In this document: positions 60,563 to 64,000 of the stretch, one piece after another
How positions within the stretch are numbered: position 1 is the stretch's first letter
How the letters are laid out: each line of letters opens with the position of its first letter
Source: Shimia haliotis
Lineage (GTDB): Bacteria > Pseudomonadota > Alphaproteobacteria > Rhodobacterales > Rhodobacteraceae
DNA: 64,000 nt
NCBI RefSeq assembly: GCF_900114415.1
Contig: NZ_FOSZ01000005.1
Location: 248,001-312,000, forward strand
Reading direction: 5' to 3'
The notes under the pieces: model-generated
Databases searched by the model: none
The model's input: only the letters and a program-made list of their open reading frames with translations
Told to the model about the DNA's origin: nothing
Translations under genes and position numbers: made by a program

Positions 60563-61974
60563 AACAGATCTCCAATCAAAAACTGCGCCGCGCGATCCAG
60601 CCGGATATGCGGCGGCCCTTCACCGGGACGCAAGGTCAACGGCGCTGGTGCAAACTTCATCACCTGATAATCCTGCCCCAACCATGCCACGGCCCCCTGC
60701 CGCGCCGGTGTCAACAACACGCTCGGATCCTGCGGCAAAGCCCCGGGATACAACGCCGCCTGCTTGCCGCTCTCCAGCAACCGCCCGCGCACACACTCCA
60801 AAGCTTTGCCGTCATGCGCCACGGTTTCCTCCACCGTGGCCCGCACCGCCGCAAGCGACATGGCATGCGTGCCCGCGCCGGCAAACTGCGCCCGATCCGC
60901 GGCATCGCGCGTCAGTGCCTGCATGATCGCGGTCAGTTCTGGGTGTTGCGAATGATGCAGATGATCCGCTTTTGTCGCGGCAAAAAGCACCTTTTCCACC
61001 CGTTTTCCCCGCAGAAGCCGAGTCAGGAACGAATTACGCCCCGGCCTGAACGCCGCAAGCGTGTCCCGCAACCCACTCCGCAGATCTTCAACCGCGCGCG
61101 GCCCCGCATGGATGGCCCCCAGTGCATCGACAAGGATCACCTGCCTGTCCAGTCGCGAGAAATGATCACGGAAAAATGGCGCCACAACGCGCGCCTTATA
61201 GGCCTCAAACCGACGCTCAAACGCCCGCCACAGTGACCGCCGCGATGCTTTTTCGACCTCCGGCAACGGCGCAAAAGTCAACGCGGGCGAGCCTTCCAAC
61301 TCTCCTGGCAACAAAAACCGCCCCGGCGTGCAATCGCTGTATCCCGCCCCGCGCGCCTCATGCAAATAGTCAGTAAAACTCGCGGCCATGGCCTGCGCTT
61401 TGGGCTCATCCAGTTCCGCCGCAGCGTCGATCCCGTCAAGCATCGCCAGATATCCGACTGCTTCCTCCCGCCCTTGCAGACGCGTAAGCACCTCACTGCT
61501 CCACTGCGCAAAACTCTTGTCCAAAAGCGCCAGATCCAGAAGCCATTCGCCGGGATAGTCAACAATATCCAGATGCACGGTCCGTGCGCCCTGAAGCCCG
61601 GCAAACATGCCCGAGGGCTTCACCCTCATCGTCACCCGCAGTTCGCTGATGGCGCGTGTGCTCTCGGGCCAGACCGGCGCCGCCCCCGTCATCGCCGCCA
61701 AATGCGCTTCATAGTCAAACCGCGGCACAAGATCATCGGGCTGTGGCTGCAAAAATGCCGCCTCGATCCGCCCCTCCGCGTGTGCCGCCAACTGCGGCAT
61801 GCGTCCGCGATCAAGCAGGTTCGCCACAAGGGACGTGATAAACACAGTCTTGCCCGAGCGCGCCATGCCGGTCACACCCAACCGGACCACCGGTTCAAAA
61901 AATGCTTCCGACAGGCCATCGCCTGCCGCTTCCACCCGACGCAAAACTCCGTCGGCAATGCTGGAAATGACCAA
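60559..61974 (-). CDS. ycjX: YcjX-family GTP-binding protein (DUF463)
   Basis: 471 residues. P-loop-like [29 protein letters not shown] near residue 35, followed by ALL motif [12 protein letters not shown] (G3-like). The family is an ATP/GTP-binding stress protein co-occurring with YcjF. It starts at an unusual TTG (61974), which fits the family start; GGAAAAGGGG lies upstream and no in-frame ATG or GTG gives a better start. Confidence 0.9.
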   Translation of the reverse strand: MVISSIADGVLRRVEAAGDGLSEAFFEPVVRLGVTGMARSGKTVFITSLVANLLDRGRMPQLAAHAEGRIEAAFLQPQPDDLVPRFDYEAHLAAMTGAAPVWPESTRAISELRVTMRVKPSGMFAGLQGARTVHLDIVDYPGEWLLDLALLDKSFAQWSSEVLTRLQGREEAVGYLAMLDGIDAAAELDEPKAQAMAASFTDYLHEARGAGYSDCTPGRFLLPGELEGSPALTFAPLPEVEKASRRSLWRAFERRFEAYKARVVAPFFRDHFSRLDRQVILVDALGAIHAGPRAVEDLRSGLRDTLAAFRPGRNSFLTRLLRGKRVEKVLFAATKADHLHHSQHPELTAIMQALTRDAADRAQFAGAGTHAMSLAAVRATVEETVAHDGKALECVRGRLLESGKQAALYPGALPQDPSVLLTPARQGAVAWLGQDYQVMKFAPAPLTLRPGEGPPHIRLDRAAQFLIGDLL

Positions 61975-62082
61975 ACGTCCGGCCCCTTTTCCTGTTTCAT
62001 TCCAAAACCTAGGCCCTGCCCGCCTGCATTGCTAGGGCACGGGTCTCTTCTCTTTCCCCCTAAGTTGAGCTATTGCCCCGCC

Positions 62083-62856
62083 ATGCCTAGATATGCGCTC
62101 CAAGTTGAATACCATGGTCAGCCCTTCGCCGGCTGGCAACGCCAAGCCGACCAACCCTCGGTTCAAGGCGCAATAGAGGCTGCGCTGGCGAAACTGCAGC
62201 CGGGCGCGCACACCATCGCTGCCGCGGGTCGCACCGACGCAGGCGTTCATGCGCTGGCGCAAGTCGCCCACTGCGATCTCGACAAAGATTGGGATCCTTT
62301 CCGCCTGTCCGAGGCTCTGAATTTCCAACTCAAACCCGCTCCCGTGGCCATCACCGCCTGCGCGCAGGTGGAGGAGGATTGGCACGCCCGTTTTTCGGCG
62401 TTGGAGCGGCGCTACCTATTCCGGTTGCTGATGCGCCGCGCTCCGGCCACTCATCAGGCCGGCCTCGTCTGGCAAGTGAAAAACGACCTCGACGTCGCCG
62501 CCATGCAAGTCGGCGCGGATCGGTTGTTGGGCAACCACGACTTCACCACATTCCGCAGCTCCATTTGTCAGGCCGCATCGCCGCAGAAAACACTGGATGA
62601 GCTGCGCGTGGAATATGTCGACACCTTAAGCGGCCCGGAAATCCACTTCCATGTCCGTGCCCGCTCCTTCCTGCACAATCAGGTCCGCAGCTTTGTGGGC
62701 ACACTCGAACGTGTCGGCGCAGGCGCATGGACGCCCGACGATGTAACAACCGCGCTCGAAGCCCGCGATCGCGCCGCTTGCGGTCCGGTTTGCCCGCCAC
62801 AAGGTCTCTACCTTGCCGGCGTCACCTACCCCACCGATGTTTTCGCCCAATCCTAA
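62083..62856 (+). CDS. truA: tRNA pseudouridine(38-40) synthase
   Basis: 257 residues. Catalytic Asp52 in [15 protein letters not shown]. Also [22 protein letters not shown] and [13 protein letters not shown], all family motifs. It modifies positions 38-40 in the anticodon arm. ATG 62083 ([10 protein letters not shown]) is used; the open frame upstream runs antisense to ycjX and is not coding. No Shine-Dalgarno is visible; the leader may be very short. A Rhodobacteraceae-type repeat lies downstream. Confidence 0.95.
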   Translation: MPRYALQVEYHGQPFAGWQRQADQPSVQGAIEAALAKLQPGAHTIAAAGRTDAGVHALAQVAHCDLDKDWDPFRLSEALNFQLKPAPVAITACAQVEEDWHARFSALERRYLFRLLMRRAPATHQAGLVWQVKNDLDVAAMQVGADRLLGNHDFTTFRSSICQAASPQKTLDELRVEYVDTLSGPEIHFHVRARSFLHNQVRSFVGTLERVGAGAWTPDDVTTALEARDRAACGPVCPPQGLYLAGVTYPTDVFAQS

Positions 62857-62870
62857 TGCTTCTCGCTTGC

Positions 62871-62921
62871 TTCAAATACTCTGGGGGAGTCACAGCTTGC
62901 TGTGACGGGGGCAACGCCCCC
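62871..62921. repeat. Rhodobacteraceae intergenic hairpin repeat
   Basis: TTCAAATACTCTGGGGGAG (62871 onward) is followed by GTCACAGC / GCTGTGAC (2-base loop), then GGGGGC / GCCCCC with an AAC loop (62907-62921). Elements that start CAAATACTC and carry a GGGGGC...GCCCCC hairpin are, from memory, frequent between genes in this family. It sits between the convergent truA and glycosyltransferase genes and probably ends both transcripts. Confidence 0.6.
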
Positions 62922-63595
62922 TATTTCCGATACGCCGCTGCCAGCCTCTCCGGCGAGACCCCGCAGAAATAGCGCGCCAGCGTCCAGAGATTGCGTGCGC
63001 CACGACGGATCCACCCCTGCGCCCGATATTTTGCCGAACTTGTCACCGCCAGATGATCCAACGCTTTCAACCGTCCACGCAAAGCGCGCGCCATGGCCAC
63101 ATCTTCCATCAACGGCATCTCTCGAAATCCGCCGACCTCCCGATAAAGGCGCGCAGACACCAGCAATCCCTGATCCCCATAAGGCAATCCGAACGCCCGA
63201 GAACGCAGATTGGCCCATCCGGCCACCGCCGCGCCCCCTTCGTCAAATCCAAGCCTGAAATACCCCGCGCGCTCCGCTGTGCGGGCCATATGGGCGCCCA
63301 CCACATCGGTCCATCCAGGGGCCAGTTCCGTGTCCGCGTGCAAAAACAACACCCAATCCCCGCCCGCGGCCTCCGCGCCGGCTTTCAATTGCCCGCCCCG
63401 CGAGGGCGCACGCTGCAAAACCTCCGCACCGACCTCTTCCGCGATCTTGCAGGTATCGTCCTCAGATCCCCCGTCCACCACAATCAACTCCCGCAGCAGA
63501 CCCGCCTCGACGCCCTCATAAATGGCCGCCAGACTGACCGGCAGAGCTTTCTCTGCGTTCAAAGTGGGGATCACCACTGACAATGGTGCGCGCAT
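62921..63595 (-). CDS. Family-2 glycosyltransferase, TIGR04283 type
   Basis: 224 residues. GT2 start LSVVIPTLNAEKALPVSLAAI, the nucleotide-sugar motif VVDGGSEDDTCKIAEE and the metal-binding FLHADTELAPGW. LRSRAFGLPYGDQGLLVSARLYREVGGFREMPLMEDVAMARAL is the TIGR04283 subgroup mark. That subgroup is associated in some genomes with arsenosugar synthesis; no arsM-like gene is visible here, so the product is unknown. The stop codon overlaps the end of the downstream repeat. Confidence 0.88.
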   Translation of the reverse strand: MRAPLSVVIPTLNAEKALPVSLAAIYEGVEAGLLRELIVVDGGSEDDTCKIAEEVGAEVLQRAPSRGGQLKAGAEAAGGDWVLFLHADTELAPGWTDVVGAHMARTAERAGYFRLGFDEGGAAVAGWANLRSRAFGLPYGDQGLLVSARLYREVGGFREMPLMEDVAMARALRGRLKALDHLAVTSSAKYRAQGWIRRGARNLWTLARYFCGVSPERLAAAYRK

Positions 63596-63675
63596 TTGTG
63601 ACCTCCAGCCTGTTGCACTGACCTCTCCTGTCTATATGAACGAAGACGCGCAAGAACAGAACAGGCTCCGAACCC

Positions 63676-64000
63676 ATGGACCGACCCCGTAAAATACTTC
63701 GCCTTTCAGGCACCGATACAGAGACCTTCCTGCAAGGACTCATAACCAACGATCTCGAAAAGATGGATGATGGCCTGCTTTATGCGGCCATTTTGACGCC
63801 GCAGGGCAAATATCTCGCCGACTTCTTTCTCTGTCGCGCCCATGACGCGATCCTGATGGATGTCGACGCAGAACAGGCCCCATCGCTTATGCAGCGACTG
63901 AACATGTACAAACTGCGCGCCGATGTCACGATCGAGGACCCCGCCCTTAACCTACATCGGGGCCTGAGCGACACGCCCGCCGACGGCTTTGCCGACCCCC
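63676..64000 (+). CDS. ygfZ: YgfZ-family folate-binding protein, 3' partial
   Basis: Starts MDRPRKILRLSGTDTETFLQG with an ITNDLEKMDDGLLYAAILTPQGKYLADF block, the GCV_T-like N-terminal part of YgfZ/IBA57. These proteins assist assembly and repair of [4Fe-4S] enzymes using tetrahydrofolate. The frame is open to the window end after 108 codons, so the KGCYxGQE signature lies outside and cannot be checked. Divergent from the glycosyltransferase gene. Confidence 0.88.
   Translation, partial: MDRPRKILRLSGTDTETFLQGLITNDLEKMDDGLLYAAILTPQGKYLADFFLCRAHDAILMDVDAEQAPSLMQRLNMYKLRADVTIEDPALNLHRGLSDTPADGFADP

Overview
The window is about 64 kb of chromosome from a marine roseobacter-type member of the Rhodobacteraceae (Alphaproteobacteria). 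The evidence is gene content and order: a rpiA-gor-hflK-hflC-DUF2065-degP run, ycjX-ycjF, phosphatidylcholine synthase, a DUF1127 gene divergent from a LysR gene, an alphaproteobacterial GTTC-N7-GTTC SOS box, a Rhodobacteraceae-style tad locus, and moderately high GC coding with many tightly overlapping starts and stops. No prophage, insertion sequence, integrase or CRISPR array was seen, so most of the window reads as core genome. Both edges cut genes: an FMN alpha-hydroxy-acid dehydrogenase at the left and a YgfZ-type protein at the right.

Layout. Bases 1-8.2 kb: lactate-dehydrogenase-like gene, pyruvate carboxylase, two tandem identical tRNA-Gly(GCC) genes, then a leftward run of 8-oxoguanine deaminase, histidinol phosphatase and an XRE regulator. 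8.5-19.9 kb: quinone oxidoreductase, LysR/DUF1127 pair, Bax-inhibitor-1 protein, ribosomal protein L33 (rpmG), AlkB-like hydroxylase, xseA, purD, a [2Fe-2S] ferredoxin coupled to a VCBS-repeat protein, and an SOS-controlled OB-fold protein resembling the C-terminus of DnaE2. 19.9-26 kb (leftward): rpiA, gor, hflK, hflC, DUF2065 and the periplasmic protease degP. 26.2-29.2 kb: glutathione S-transferase, L-serine dehydratase, lytic transglycosylase.

29.5-42.7 kb: a tight-adherence (Flp/Tad) pilus locus, rightward: five tandem Flp prepilin genes, cpaB, cpaC (secretin), an OmpA-like lipoprotein, cpaE, cpaF (ATPase), tadB and tadC (platform), two TPR lipoproteins, the prepilin peptidase cpaA, and an extra AAA ATPase of unknown role. 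The pseudopilin genes tadE/F/G are not present here. 43.0-46.0 kb: a clear cobalamin riboswitch leads, through up to three very small overlapping reading frames, into a complete Zn/Mn-family (cluster A-I) metal ABC importer. This makes a cobalt role for that importer plausible and is the most interesting functional prediction in the window.

46.1-64 kb: yidD, a secreted unknown protein, ttcA, an EAL phosphodiesterase with a degenerate GGDEF domain, yidC with MOSC protein and engB, a beta-hydroxyacid dehydrogenase, phosphatidylcholine synthase, ogt, ileS, a group III truncated haemoglobin, a VIT-family transporter, ycjF/ycjX, truA, a TIGR04283-type glycosyltransferase and the start of ygfZ.

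All identifications are from reading the sequence and remembered family motifs; no database search was run. Start codons were chosen from Shine-Dalgarno position, family length and coupling to the preceding gene.
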